From contig WPIO01000174.1 of the NCBI GenBank assembly GCA_009760855.2, positions 77,501 through 141,500 on the forward strand: a DNA stretch of 64,000 bases. The letters run 5' to 3'. The notes below the pieces were generated by a model. The model did not search any database. It was not told where the DNA came from and was given only the letters and a program-made list of their open reading frames with translations. This document shows, piece by piece, positions 12,314-24,996 of the stretch (positions are counted from its first letter, which is position 1; every line of letters begins with the position of its first letter). The translations under genes were made by a program, and so were the position numbers. This stretch comes from Cristatella mucedo. Its lineage: Eukaryota > Bryozoa > Phylactolaemata > Cristatellidae.

Positions 12314-14645
12314 AAGAGTTAGAGATAGAGAGAGTGAGAGTGTATTGGCTGCAGACGTTCGAGTTATGTAAGAGCCATATAAACTTCGGTGACTTGCCAA
12401 GGCTTTAAAAGTGCCTATTCCCACTTTAGTTTCTACGAAGCGTTCCCAGTTCGATGCTGCTTTCGTCGTCTTCTCCTGCGGTGGCCGGCGCTGCGCTGCA
12501 AGCGGCAAGCGTGTCTGCCGTCGGAGTCCGCACTGCAGTCTGCTCTGCCACGACAGTGCACGACGTATTTAGGGAAGCTCAAGACTCGTGAGCTTATGAG
12601 AAAGCAATGTACTTGCAGCGTGGAAGCATTGGAAACTCCCTGTTATTTGTTCCTTAGCAGCAAAAGTGTGAGAGTGCAGAAGATAGACAAAATCAGGGAA
12701 TCCATCCCTGCGATGACAACCTTCCCACTAGAATGCTGTTCCTCGGTTCCTGGCTGCGCCTCAATGTCTGCATTTAAACAGGTCACTAGTGATGTAGTCC
12801 TAAAGCTCGTATCTCAATCAAAGAAGACAACAAGTCCACTGGACCCTATTCCCACTGTCCTGCTCCTACGTTGCATTGATCTGCTGCTGCCATGCATAAC
12901 CAACATCATTAATATGTCATTAGCCTCAGGTCAGGTCCCAGCACCTTTCAAAAAAGCTGTAGTCAGGCCACTTCTCAAGAAAGCTACACTAGACCAAGAG
13001 AACTTAAGCAACTACCGCCCAGTCTCCCTTCTACCATTCCTATCAAAGACACTGGAACGGGTCGTGGCAGACCAGCTGAACTCGTATATCGAAACCTCAC
13101 ACCTTGCTAGTAAGTTCCAGTCTGGCTTTAGAGCTAATCACTCCACAGAGTCAGCATTGCTTCGGGTATACAACGACCTACTTAGGAATGCAGACATGGG
13201 TAGAGTGTCTCTTCTTGTTTTGCTCGATCTTTCGGCAGCTTTTGATACCATCGATCACAAAGTACTTCTAGAGCGCCTCTCATCTCGCCTGGGCATCACT
13301 GGCACTGCTCTGCAGTGGTTCAGGTCCTATCTCAGTGGGAGACTCCAGAGTGTTGACGTGAATGGACAAAGATCATCTGAAGTACCTCTAAAATATGGAG
13401 TACCTCAGGGCTCCGTGCTTGGTCCGGTCCTTTTCACCGTTTATACTCTCCCTCTCGCTGATGTGATTGCCAAGCACAATCTAGGCTTTCACTTCTATGC
13501 GGATGACACTCAGTTGTACCTTTGCTTTGATCCCTCCCAGCCTTCGAGCACCTCAAATTCTCTCAACTCACTTGCTGCATGCATTGATGACATCCGATCA
13601 TGGATGGCAGCAAATTTTCTAAAACTAAATGATGATAAAACTAACTTACTAGTTATGGGCAAACCTAGTGTTATTCAGAAATTGGAAAAGCTGACTTTCA
13701 AAATTGGCTCTGCCAGCATATCTCCAGTTGCATCAGGTCGAAATCTAGGTGTCATATTCCAAAGCGACCTCTCGTTAGACGACCACATCAGCTCCACAGT
13801 CAAATCAGCCTATTTTCAGCTTCATAATATTGCTAAAATTAGGGCTTGTTTAGATAAGGATACCACGTCCAAGTTGGTCCATGCATTCGTGACATCTCGT
13901 CTCGACTTCTGCAACTCACTGCTTACTGGCCTACCAGCATGTGCGATCAGGCGATTGCAGCTGGTGCAAAACTCTGCAGCTAGGCTTGTCTGTCGTGAGC
14001 GTCGCAGTTGCCACATTACTCCACTTCTCGCCGACCTGCACTGGCTACCAGTCAAGCAACGGATTGACTTCAAGGTTTTGTCGCTCACTTTTAGGTCTCT
14101 TCATTCTATGGCTCCAGCCTATCTTTCAGATATACTACCCCATCAGGCAAAGCATCGTACCACTCGCTTTTCGGAATCCAACAGTCTAGAAATACCTCGT
14201 ACAAACCTTAAATCCTTTGGAGACCGTGCATTTAGCTCGTATGCTCCCACAGCCTGGAACTCCCTCCCGACCTGCATCAGAACATCCCCTGACCTGACCA
14301 CATTTAAAAGAAACTTAAAAACATACCTATTTAGGACAGCATTTAGTGGGTCCTTGTGATTCGTCCTCGATGTGCTTATGCGTGCTGACACTGTTCATGC
14401 TGCCACTAACCACATTTGCATGCTGACCCAGTGCATGTAACCCCTAACCATGTTATTCATTTTGTTTGTTTTTCAAGCATGATTTTACTTACTATTCTAT
14501 TGCATATCACTTTGCAGCAAATGTAAAGCGCCTAGAAAGAGATTAAGTTCTCTGAGGGCGCTTTATCAAGTGCAATATTATTATTATGATGACAGTAAGA
14601 ATAACACGAATAACATTTTCAAATCTGCCCACTAAGAGAACTACA

Positions 14646-14687
<42 letters not shown>

Positions 14688-17600
14688 GGCACTTCCAACA
14701 TATGTTGGGATGGAAGCGAGTCTATTTCAGCTGATTCCTGCCGGACATGCTGTGTTTTCAGCTGACTGGTGTCAGTTTCTAATTCGATGTCGATAGCTGT
14801 GTAGCAGTGATGCAGCCACAGCCACATTAAAGTCTGCCTTCAGCTCATCATCCAAGTAGCCTCCACCGATTGTTGTCCTTGTGCAGTGCATTGGAAGTCG
14901 AGCTCAACTTGTGCTGCTGCCAATGGGATTGTGATTGTGACATTTTAATGTCATGTATCTCTGTATGTCACTCCACAATGCCACAGAGACTGTGTGGATG
15001 TTAAGCAGGAGAGTTTTGTGTAGCGCACTCATAGCCTAAGCGGCTTTCGGTATGCATTCGGTAGCCAACAGACTTCGTCTCACGCAACAAAGATGAAGTG
15101 GGAAGCATAGCAGTTAGTTGAGGCAGCGAGTAACATGGAGGTAGCAGCTCAGGACGGCTGGAAAGGATGTTCCATAGTCGGCAGCAGGAGAGTAGTTGTC
15201 GTTGCGTAAGAATCGTGGAAGTGAGCTCCACAGTCTAGCACATGCAGAGTTTAAAGCTTCGCCTTCTGATTACTGCAACCGTTGAACCGAATTCAGTTGC
15301 TGTTGGACATTCATCCTAGACTTGTGGTGCAGCACTTGCTAGATGCATCCGATTAATAGCAATCGCTAGACACATCAATTATCAATTAATTTATCAATTA
15401 TATTATACATGATAGCAATCGCTAGATGCATCCGCATCGCATTGAAACTCTTATATCACAATTGGCATGCAAGTTCCAGCCAGGACTGAGAAAATCACCC
15501 TGAAGAGTTTGTTTGTATCTCCGTCTGTAGCTCCACACAAAGTCATAAAGACCACGTGGGTGTTACGCAGGAGTGTTTTGTATAGCGCACTCACAGCCTA
15601 AGCGGCTTTCGGTACGCATTCGGTAGCCAACAGACTTCGTCTCACGCAACAAACAGAAAGTGGGAAGCATAGCAGAGTCAGGAGAGCAGTTGAGGTAGTG
15701 AGTAGCATAGAAGTAGCAGCTCAGGACCGCTGAAAAGGATGTACCATAGTCGACAGTTGGAGAGTAGTTGTCGTTGCTTAAGAATTGTGGAAGCGAGTTC
15801 CACATTCTAGGACCTGCAGAGCCAAAGCTTCTGTCGCCAACGGTTTATAAGCGGAGGAAAGGAACAGCTAATTTATTGTCCACTTAGGACCTGAGGGCGC
15901 GAACAGGCTGAAACTGATGCAGCAGTTCAGCTAGGTATGAAGGAGCCAAGCCGTGGCGGGCCTTGTGGGTCAGCGTAAGAACTTTGCTCTGTATCCGTTG
16001 CTCAACCGGCAACCATCCTAGCTCTTTTAGCAAAGGAGACACATGCTCAAACTGCTGGGACTTGAAGACTAGTCTTGCAGCCATATTCAGTGTCAGCTGT
16101 AGTGGCATAATAGCTTTCTTTGGCAGCCCAGCCAAAAGGGAATTACAATAATCAAGTCGAGACATAACTAAAGAGCTAGTTAAATCTTTAGCAAGCCACT
16201 GTGAAAGATAGGTCATAATCTTGGATAGGGATCGGATGTGATGGCTAGCTGTAGTGGCAGACTTCTGAATGAAGCTTTGGAAATTGAGGCAGCTGTCGAA
16301 CACGACGCCTAAATTTCGAGCACGTGGTGATGGTCGCACAACAGCATTACCTATTAGAACAGCAAAGCCTTTTAATCCAGCCACAGGCTTAGGGTGTCCT
16401 ATGAGCAGCAGTTCGGTTTTATAATAATAATAATAATATTGCACTTGATAAAGTGCCCTCAGAGAACTTAATCTCTTTCTAGGCGCTTTACATTTGCTGC
16501 AAAGTGATACGCAATAGAATAGTAAGTAAAATCATGCTTGAAAAACAAACAAAATGAATAACATGGTTAGGGGTTACATGCACTGGGTCAGCATGCAAAT
16601 GTGGTTAGTGGCAGCATGAACAGTGTCAGCACGCATAAGCACATCGAGGACGAATCACAAGGACCCACTAAATGCTGTCCTAAATAGGTATGTTTTTAAG
16701 TTTCTTTTAAATGTGGTCAGGTCAGGGGATGTTCTGATGCAGGTCGGGAGGGAGTTCCAGGCTGTGGGAGCATACGAGCTAAATGCATGGTCTCCAAAGG
16801 ATTTAAGGTTTGTACGAGGTATTTCTAGACTGTTGGATTCCGAAAAGCGAGTGGTACGATGCTTTGCCTGATGGGGTAGTATATCTGAAAGATCGTCATT
16901 TAATTTCAGGAAGTTTTCCGACATCCAGGATCGAATATCGGCAAGGCAAGCATTCAGTTTCTCAGTTGCCGCAGCAGATTCCGACGGTTTGAATGACAAA
17001 TACGACTGAGTATCGTCAGCATAGAAGTGATATCCTATTCCATGGGCCTTAATGACTTTTCCCAGAGGTTGTGTATAAATGGAGAACAGCAAGGGACCAA
17101 GTGCAGACCCTTGAGGGACTCCACAGGTGACCCTTCTCGTGTGTGAGACCTGACTCCCACACGACACGGATTGAACACGATCAGACAAGTATGATTTAAA
17201 CCACGCCAGTGCTTCGTCTGACAGACCGATCGTTGTTCTCAATCGTTCAAGCAGAACTTCGTGATCAATGGTGTCGAAGGCAGCAGACAGATCTAGCAGA
17301 GCTAGGGCAGTGACATTCTCGTTGTCGTTGCCACGTAGAAAGTCATTGTTAACACGGAGGAGAGCAGTTTCAGTGGAGTGCTGCCTCTTGTACCCTGATT
17401 GAAATGTTTGTGACATTTCATTATTTTCAATATGTTCAACCAGCTGCTTAGCAACAATTTTTTCAAGAATCTTGGATAAGAACAGAAGAAGGGAAACTGG
17501 ACGATAGTTTGCTAGGACTTCTGTGTCTAATCCAGGCTTTTTAAGAATAGGTCTAACGATTGCCGATTTGAAGGACTTGGGGACGACCCCTTTTCCCAAA

Positions 17601-20600
17601 GAAGCATTAAAAATCTTGGTTATGGCAGGTCTAAGTTGGTCTGTCAGTGAAAACCACAGAGATGAAGGTATAGGGTCTTTAGGAGACGATGCTACTGCGA
17701 ATGTGTAACGAATTTTTTAGGAATGCCTGCTGGCAGTTTCTCTGCTGGCTCTTCTGCGTCTCTTGGCAGCATTTGATACCACTGAGCACCAAGTAAGGCT
17801 ACCATGAGCACCCTTTGTCTCTCTGGGCATTTCCTGCACTGTGATACAAGGATTTAGGTTTTTACTATGTATGTGGTTTCTTGAGAGTACACGTCTGCAG
17901 GGCCACCACTCATCCAATGAGCCTTGTAAGTGTATGATGTGCTACCCCCGTGGTCCATTTTAGGTCAACTTTTCACAACTTATGCTCTCCCTCTTGCGTG
18001 TGCCTTTGTAACTGCCGAGAGCAACATAGACTTTCTCTTTTTTTTATACAGGTGATAAATAGCTTCTGTAATCATGCTTTGATCGGTTCCTGCCTCGTTT
18101 TAGCATCTCAAACTCTCCCAGCTCCTTTTCAGGATGTGTTTCTAACTTTTGCACTGGGTTGGCAGCAAACTTTCTCAAATGAATCACGATAGAACCGTCC
18201 TTAGCTTAGAAATGGGCTCTGCCATCATATCATCTCCAGCCTCTTTATGGTCTTTGATTGGTTGACTCTTCCAAAGTGGCTTTTCCACCACGTGACCACA
18301 TCAGCTCCTCCCTCCCCAGTGAAGTCTGCCTTCTTCAGGAAAGAGCATTACAATAATGGAGCCTGCTTAGATAAGGGTACCGCAGCCAAGCTGGTCCGTG
18401 CATTTATGGCATCCCACTTGAACTCCTATAACTCAACACTTGCTGGTCTTCTTGTTTGTGTGCAATAAGACAGCTACAGTAGGGGGCCAAACTGGTAACC
18501 AGGCCTATTTTGAACGGTCGCAACTGCCACATTGCACTAGTGACCTGCACTGGTTCCCGATAAGCAGCCTGTCGACTTCAGGGGTCATGTCACTCGAGAT
18601 TATTTCACTCACTTTGAGGTATGCTATCATTCTGTAGTGCTGCATGCCTATCTGTAGTATCTCGTAGTGTCACGTGCTCTTCCTGCTCAGGTCGTTTGGT
18701 TGTACTTCTTCGGACGAGCTTCAATTCCATTGGAGACCGTGCCTTCAGATTCATGTGCTTTTGAAGCTTGGAGCTCACTGCCGCATGTCATCATGTCTCG
18801 TGACATCGTGCCACCCCCCCTGATTTGACGGGCATTCAAAAAGTAGCTAACAATTCAACTGCTTCTTTCAGCCTTCTCCTCCTCATCCTCGTCCTCCTTA
18901 CAGCCCTTCTCCTCTTCCTCTTTCTCCTCCTCTGGTTTGGTCCAGCGGTTAAGGTGCTCGCCCCGGCCAAGGTCTGGCTGGGGTCGTGGGCTCGAGTCCC
19001 GAGGCATATGTGAAGCTCTTGAATAGAGAGATTAAGTTCTCTTGGGGCGCTATACACATGAATTATATTTATTTTTTAATATTTCTCCTCACAGCCTACT
19101 TGGTCCGAGTGACCTTTGTACTTTGCGAGCGTTTGTGCGTTCTGAAATTGTGATGGCTAGACCTATTTTACTTGGCATGCTTCTTATTTAGCACACGTAA
19201 AGTGCCTCGAAACAGGTTTTCTTGTCTTGAGGTGCTTTATTAAGTTTTCCATTGTCATTGCTATGGCTATTATCGTTCACTTGCAGCTCTTCGCCGTTGC
19301 TGGCCTCTCGCCCTGGCGGCTCCACCACGCTGTTCCACGGCGGCAGCAGCGATGGCGGCGGCAGCGGCGGCGGCTCCGCATTCCGACCAGTAGAGCTTCC
19401 GCTGAAGCCGCAGCACGAGCGAAGTCTCAGCGGTGGCAGCAGCTGTGGCAGCAGCTGTGGCAACGGCTCGCTGTGCGTAAGTACAGATGCCCGAGGCGAG
19501 GCTCGCACGCGCGCCCTCACGCCGCTACCCAAGTGGTGCGTTCTAGCCATAGCAGGGGGCGGGCCGGGGGCGGGGCGGGTAATTCTTCATCGCTCGACTG
19601 CAGTGGGCGATAAAGCTGGCGAGGCTCTTCAGCCAGCCGCGCTTTTGTAAGCGAGGCCGTTGTTGAATCGACCGAGTTCGTTTATGTTTGTCTGCTCATT
19701 CTGCAGCTGGCCCCTCGCTGCCTGCCCTCCTTCGGACCAGCGCTGAGCGACAGCACTGGTCAGCTGCAGCAGCAGCAGCAGCAGCGAGAGCCGGTGCTGC
19801 GCTCTGCAGCCGCTCGGCTCGAGCGATGGCCGACAAAGCATCTCCTTTAGGTTGGTCGCGACTTTCTCGTCGCGACTTTCTCCTTCGCTCGCTGTAGAGG
19901 TTCACGCGAGTCTAGTCGGGACGCTGCCTGTCTCACCGGCTTACCCGTGCCCTGCTAAGTGACAGTGCAACTGAATCTCTATCGAGATGCTTCACATATG
20001 CCGAAGGGAGGGCTTGTAGATAGGCTCGTCCGTCGTGAGCGTCGCCGCAGTTGCCACATATCACCACTTCTCGCCGACCTGCACTGGCTACCAGTCAAGC
20101 AACGCATCGACTTCAAGGTTTTGTCGCTCACTTTTAGGTCATTTCATTCTTTGGCTCCAGCCTGCCTATCAGATCTACTCCTCCACCAGGTTAAGCATCA
20201 TACCACCTGCTTTTCGGAATCAAACTGTATACCTATACCTCGTACAAACCTCAAATCCTTTGGGGACCGTGCCTTTAGTTCGTATGCACCCAAAGCCCCT
20301 GGAACTTACTTCTGACTTGCATCACGGCATCTCCTGACTCAACCACATTTAAAAATAAATAAAAACGCATCTATTTATCACAGTATGTAGTAGGTCCCTG
20401 TGATTCGTCCTTCATGTGCTTATGCATGCTGACACTGTGCTTGCTGCCTCTAATCTCACTTGTATGCTGACCCTGTGCATGTCACCCATAGCCATGTTAT
20501 TCATGTTGTTTATCAAGCATGATTTTACCCGCCTTTCGATCGTGTTTCCTTGCAGCAAATGTAAAGTGCCTCGAAAGAGATCTGAGAAAAGAGTTCTGTG

Positions 20601-21440
20601 TGGGCACTTTAGCAAGTTAGTTATTATTAAGGGCTGGAGCCCACCATAATCGTGGCTGCATCAGCTGCAGCAGCAGATGCTGCAGCAGATGCTGCAGCAG
20701 CAGCTGCAGCTGCTCCAGCAGCAGCACCTACCGACCGACCGTTGTGGCTGGGTCATCTTCTGCCAGCATCTAGCAGAGCAGCCTGACTCATATGCAGGAG
20801 GAGGGAGGGGCAGAGGGCAGTGTTTGGCAGTGAGAACAGAGCTGCCTTTCATACACCCGCCAGGAAACCGGTCCACTTCCGGCGAAGGATGGTGAGGATG
20901 GGAGGAGGAGGAGGAGGAGGAGCTGTTTCTGTGGAGTGTCGATGTTCTCTCCATGAGCATGCATGTGCTGAGCAATGTACTGAGAAGCAGAAAGTGCTGT
21001 GAGTGCGGGGCAGCACTGAAGGAGACTGGGCTGCAGGCAGGCCTAGACGTGCCCACTCTCATCTGGCAGCCATCTGATGGTTATAGATATGCTTGAGACG
21101 TCTGCTGCTGCGTTGCGCACACGTTCGTACATACCAGCGTGCCAATGTGTGATGCCAGAGCTCGTAGGGTCGTATTGTGTTCGGTGCTTGTTTAGTGCCA
21201 GCTAACAAGACCGTCTGCGGGGTGGCTCCAGTACTTTGTGCTGCTCGACTCTGCATGTGGGCAATGTTACCCTTCCCGTCATAGGCTTTGCCAGGCCCTC
21301 TTCTCTGCCACTATCTGTGTCATTCATTGAATTCCATCGGGATCACTTTGCCGTCTCTGTGTGTGTGTGTGGGTGTGTGTGTGTGTGTGTGTGTGTGCGT
21401 GCGTGCGCATGTGTATGTAGGTCTCTCTCCCAATTTGTGT

Positions 21441-21493
<53 letters not shown>

Positions 21494-24400
21494 TTCTCTC
21501 TTTCTCCAAGCTGTAGTCATCCTGTCAAAATCTGCCATCCTACTGCAGTTTTTTTTTCTCAGACGACGCCTGTCAAAGCCATCTCGAGGCTCTACCAGAT
21601 CAAGAAGGAAGAGCAGGCTGGCTGCTCGGCCGCCGCCAGGGAGGTTGCGCACGAGCGGTGAGCCAGCCACTCCTCCTCATGCAGCCTCATGCTTCGCTGC
21701 GCTTGTAGAGGCTGCCGCTTGCGGTTTCCTCCGTCATTTGCGGCTGCTTTCTGTACGAGAATGTGTATGTGCCCTCGTGTGCGTGTCGCATGCGACGGTC
21801 GAGGCGGAATTCGTAGACGCCACTGCCATCTGTCATCGACGTTCGTTGTGAGCTGCCCTCTGTTTCAATTTTTAGAGAAGTGCAGTCAAGCTTGCAAATA
21901 TCGCACTCGTGGGAGGAGATGCACCTGGTGAGTCGCGGCCGTTCCATTGATTTGTGGCCTCCTTCCTCCTATTGGCCCTTGTCGAAGCAGCCGGCTTGTC
22001 TGCTACGCCCTTGGCCTCAAGTGTGCCAACTCCTAATAGGAGATTTCCTCGTCTTCATTCGGGCCTGGAGTGTTCAAGAGCATTACCATTCGATCGTGTT
22101 TCCTTTGCAGCAAATGTAAAGCGCCTAGAAAGGGAGATTGAGTTCTCTGAGGGCGCTTTATCAAGTGTATTATTATTATTATTATTATTATCCTGAAGAA
22201 GTGCTTGGGCAGCAGGCTGCGGTAGCTTGGCTGCATCTACCGAAGTCCTGCCATTCGTGCAATGCCTGTTGCTGTCACTGCTTGTTATCGCCTCTCGTGT
22301 TTGCTGCCCGCCTTGGCCCTGCTCCAGCATCCCCCTTCAGTCCGTCAGTGCGCTGGTGACACGGGTGACTCTGCGAGCTCTCTAGGATCAGCGTGGCAGC
22401 TCTCGTTGGGAGCTATGCGCCGTGATTGCAGGATTAACCAGCCTAGCAAGTTGCCAGACTTTTACCTTTCCACGGGCAGCCAATCGTTAAAAGGCTGGAG
22501 GGGCAGTGTGTCGTGGTCAAGCCGCCCGCCCCACTGGTGCCCTGTTCTTCAAGTCGGTCCATGGAGCGCTGGCCGACTCTTTGTTTGGTCTGCACTTCTA
22601 TACTTGTATACCTTGTATACTTGTTACTTGTATTTGTATTTGTTAATTGTATACTTGTATACTTCTATACCTGTACGCCAATTCTTGTGCTCGCTGTGTC
22701 TGCTGCAATAGCGGCATCTGACTTGTGGCTAAAGCTGAAGATATTAATGCATTGTACAAGCAGGCGGCATTGGCGGTAGTTTGCTGGTACTTGTACTGAC
22801 GTGTGGGCTTCGTTGGTCAGATTTATTCAGGCTCTACTTACAGTCAAATCTCGCCCTGCCTCGCTCTGGGCTTTGCAGAGTGAGGGTGCGGAGGCGGCAG
22901 CAGCGACGGCAGCAGCGACGGCGGCTCCTGGTCCCTCCGAGGACGGCGGCTGCTCTTCCCTGTCGACGACGAGGCTGAGGCCAAGGTCGCTGAGCGACTC
23001 GCTGCACGTGCTCACCGCCAGCGGCTGCTTCCCGGCTCCCAGCTCTCCGTCACCCACAGTCGGCAAGGTAGCGCTGTGCGGCCATGCTGCTGTAGCCGCT
23101 GCTGCTGCTGCCTCCCCGACCCGAGCGGCTGGAGTGTCTAGGGCAGGCTGCGTATGTATCTAAATGTTTAATATGTATCTAAATGTTTAATTAATATTGG
23201 TTGGCCTACGTGCGAGAAAAGTGCGTCGCTCGTACTCTCATTGTTCATGCTCAAAGTCTGGGGCTGCCTCTGGCAGCTTTACCGTGTCCTTCGAGCAATG
23301 GCGATCCGAGGATTTCTGCTCTGATGATTTCTGCTACCCGCTCTTCCCTCGCTGCCTGCCTTGCTTGGTGAGCCGTGATGGCACACTAGGTAAGGCGGTC
23401 GCTTTGCACGACCTTGGTCCCGATGTTGTGGGTTCGAATCCTGTGGTGGGCGATCCTTTATTGCCACTGCAAGTGGTGGTGATAGCTGTCAAGGCTCTTC
23501 TGTCGCTATACAAAAGGAGGCACTGCTAAATCGGCTGGTAATTTTTTTGCTTGCTGCCTTTGGGTTGACTGTGTGGCTTGACCCGCCGCTGCTGCTGACG
23601 TGCTGCACGCTCCACCGACCTTGACCTCCAACCGACTTTGACGTCCCACCGACCTTGACCCGTTGCAGCAATGCTTCTCGCCGTCCATGCAGCAGCCGGT
23701 GTCGGCGGCGCTGTGCTCAGTGCAGAGCGCAACGACCAGCCCGACGCCTAGCCCGACGCGGCGGCTGTTCAGGCGCAGCCTGAGTCCTATCGTCAGCGTG
23801 CGGCCGAGCGGGCTCTGCCTGAAGCGGAAATGTACGTAGCGCACGCCTTGCTCTGAGGCAGCTCGTGGTGCAGCGGTGCTGCCCAAAGATTGGCATGCTT
23901 ACGACAGTGCATCGTCAGTCTAGTTCTCGAGCGGCATATTTTCAGATGTGCGCTAGTGGCCGTCAGTCACACGTGCAGGATTGCTGCGTGCACCTGTGGT
24001 TTGTGTGCGTGCGTGTGCACGTTTGTGTTTGTACGTGCTCACGTGCGCTCGGGTGCGTGTGGCTGCCTGTTGGAGCCAGTGCATGCAGTTCACATTGGTG
24101 AGAAGATATTTGCATGCCATCGCACCAGTTACCTTGCGTGCCCTTCTCTAGAGAAGCCGTACGCTGACCGTGCACATTGGTGCATGCAGAAAAAGTTAAT
24201 CAATGTTTATGCTCACGTGATTTTAGATTGACCACTTGCCAGCCGTGCGCATTGTCGCAGTGTGATACGGCATGCAGCCAGTGGGCGCTGCCAGGATTTT
24301 ATCTGGCTGGGCCAAGGCTGCAGAGTTCTTATGCAGGAGGCAAGGACCTGCAGGATGTTCATGTAGGCAGGCCAAGAGCCGCAATTAATGAAGCAAATTA

Positions 24401-24917
24401 TGGTGCAAAATCGTAGCAGTTCATTCGACACGAACTTTTTGCGGTTCAATTTTAGGTATTCAGTTTCAATTTTAGGTTAGGTAATTGAATAATTAATTTC
24501 CTTGTAGGTAACTGTCAACGGGCGTAGGAAAAGGTGGCACATCCCAGGTCCACTGCTGCCCTGCTGTAGAGCTGCCCAGCAGCTGCTGCCCCCCCCCCTC
24601 CTTCCCGTGCTTCCCCCTTCCCGTGCTTCCCCCTTCCCGTGCTTCCTCCTGACTCTGCCGCTGAATATAGCGAATATAGTCCGGCTGTGGTTTTAATGTA
24701 AATAAAATATGATTCATTTGTATAGCGCCCCAAGAGAACTCTATTCAGGCGCTTCACATGTGCCCCTAGGGTCGAGCCCACGACCTCAGCAAGACCTCGG
24801 TCGGAGTGAGCACCTTAACCGCTGGACCGAACCTACCCTGCTGCTGCTGCTTCTGCTGCTTTTACTGCTGCTTTGGTCTTGCTCGTGTTACTGCTGTTGC
24901 TTCTGCTGCTGCTGGTG

Positions 24918-24996
<79 letters not shown>

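Larger units (their letters stand above)
15530..17705 (-). mobile_element. LINE-B copy 2 interrupted by a LINE-A fragment
   Basis: On the minus strand, LINE-B RT runs from about 17705 to 16885, is interrupted at the LNDD motif by 16423-16884, and resumes from 16422 (KTELLLIGHPKP) to its 3' end near 15530. The two halves align with consecutive parts of copy 1 (4640-6130), showing that this was one element before the insertion. RT motifs seen include STETALL, LDLSAAFDTIDH, GVPQGSALGP and FYADDTQSYL. Confidence 0.85.

Noticed and set aside
12389-12640. N-terminal part of the 656-codon open frame leading into LINE-A RT
   Set aside because: The residues before about 12640 do not resemble LINE sequence; the frame just happens to be open upstream of the 5'-truncated insertion.
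19188-19550. Pro/Leu-rich ORF opposite PABIR exon 2
   Set aside because: Antisense shadow of the Gly/Ser-rich exon; the + strand has matching splice sites and phases.
21324-21670. Arg-Glu repeat protein on the minus strand
   Set aside because: Translation of the CT/GT tracts; the real coding signal there is PABIR exon 3 on the + strand.
23429-23445. tRNA gene at the GGTTCGAATCC box
   Set aside because: No cloverleaf can be closed around it; the same sequence recurs at 39511 and elsewhere as a SINE-A head.
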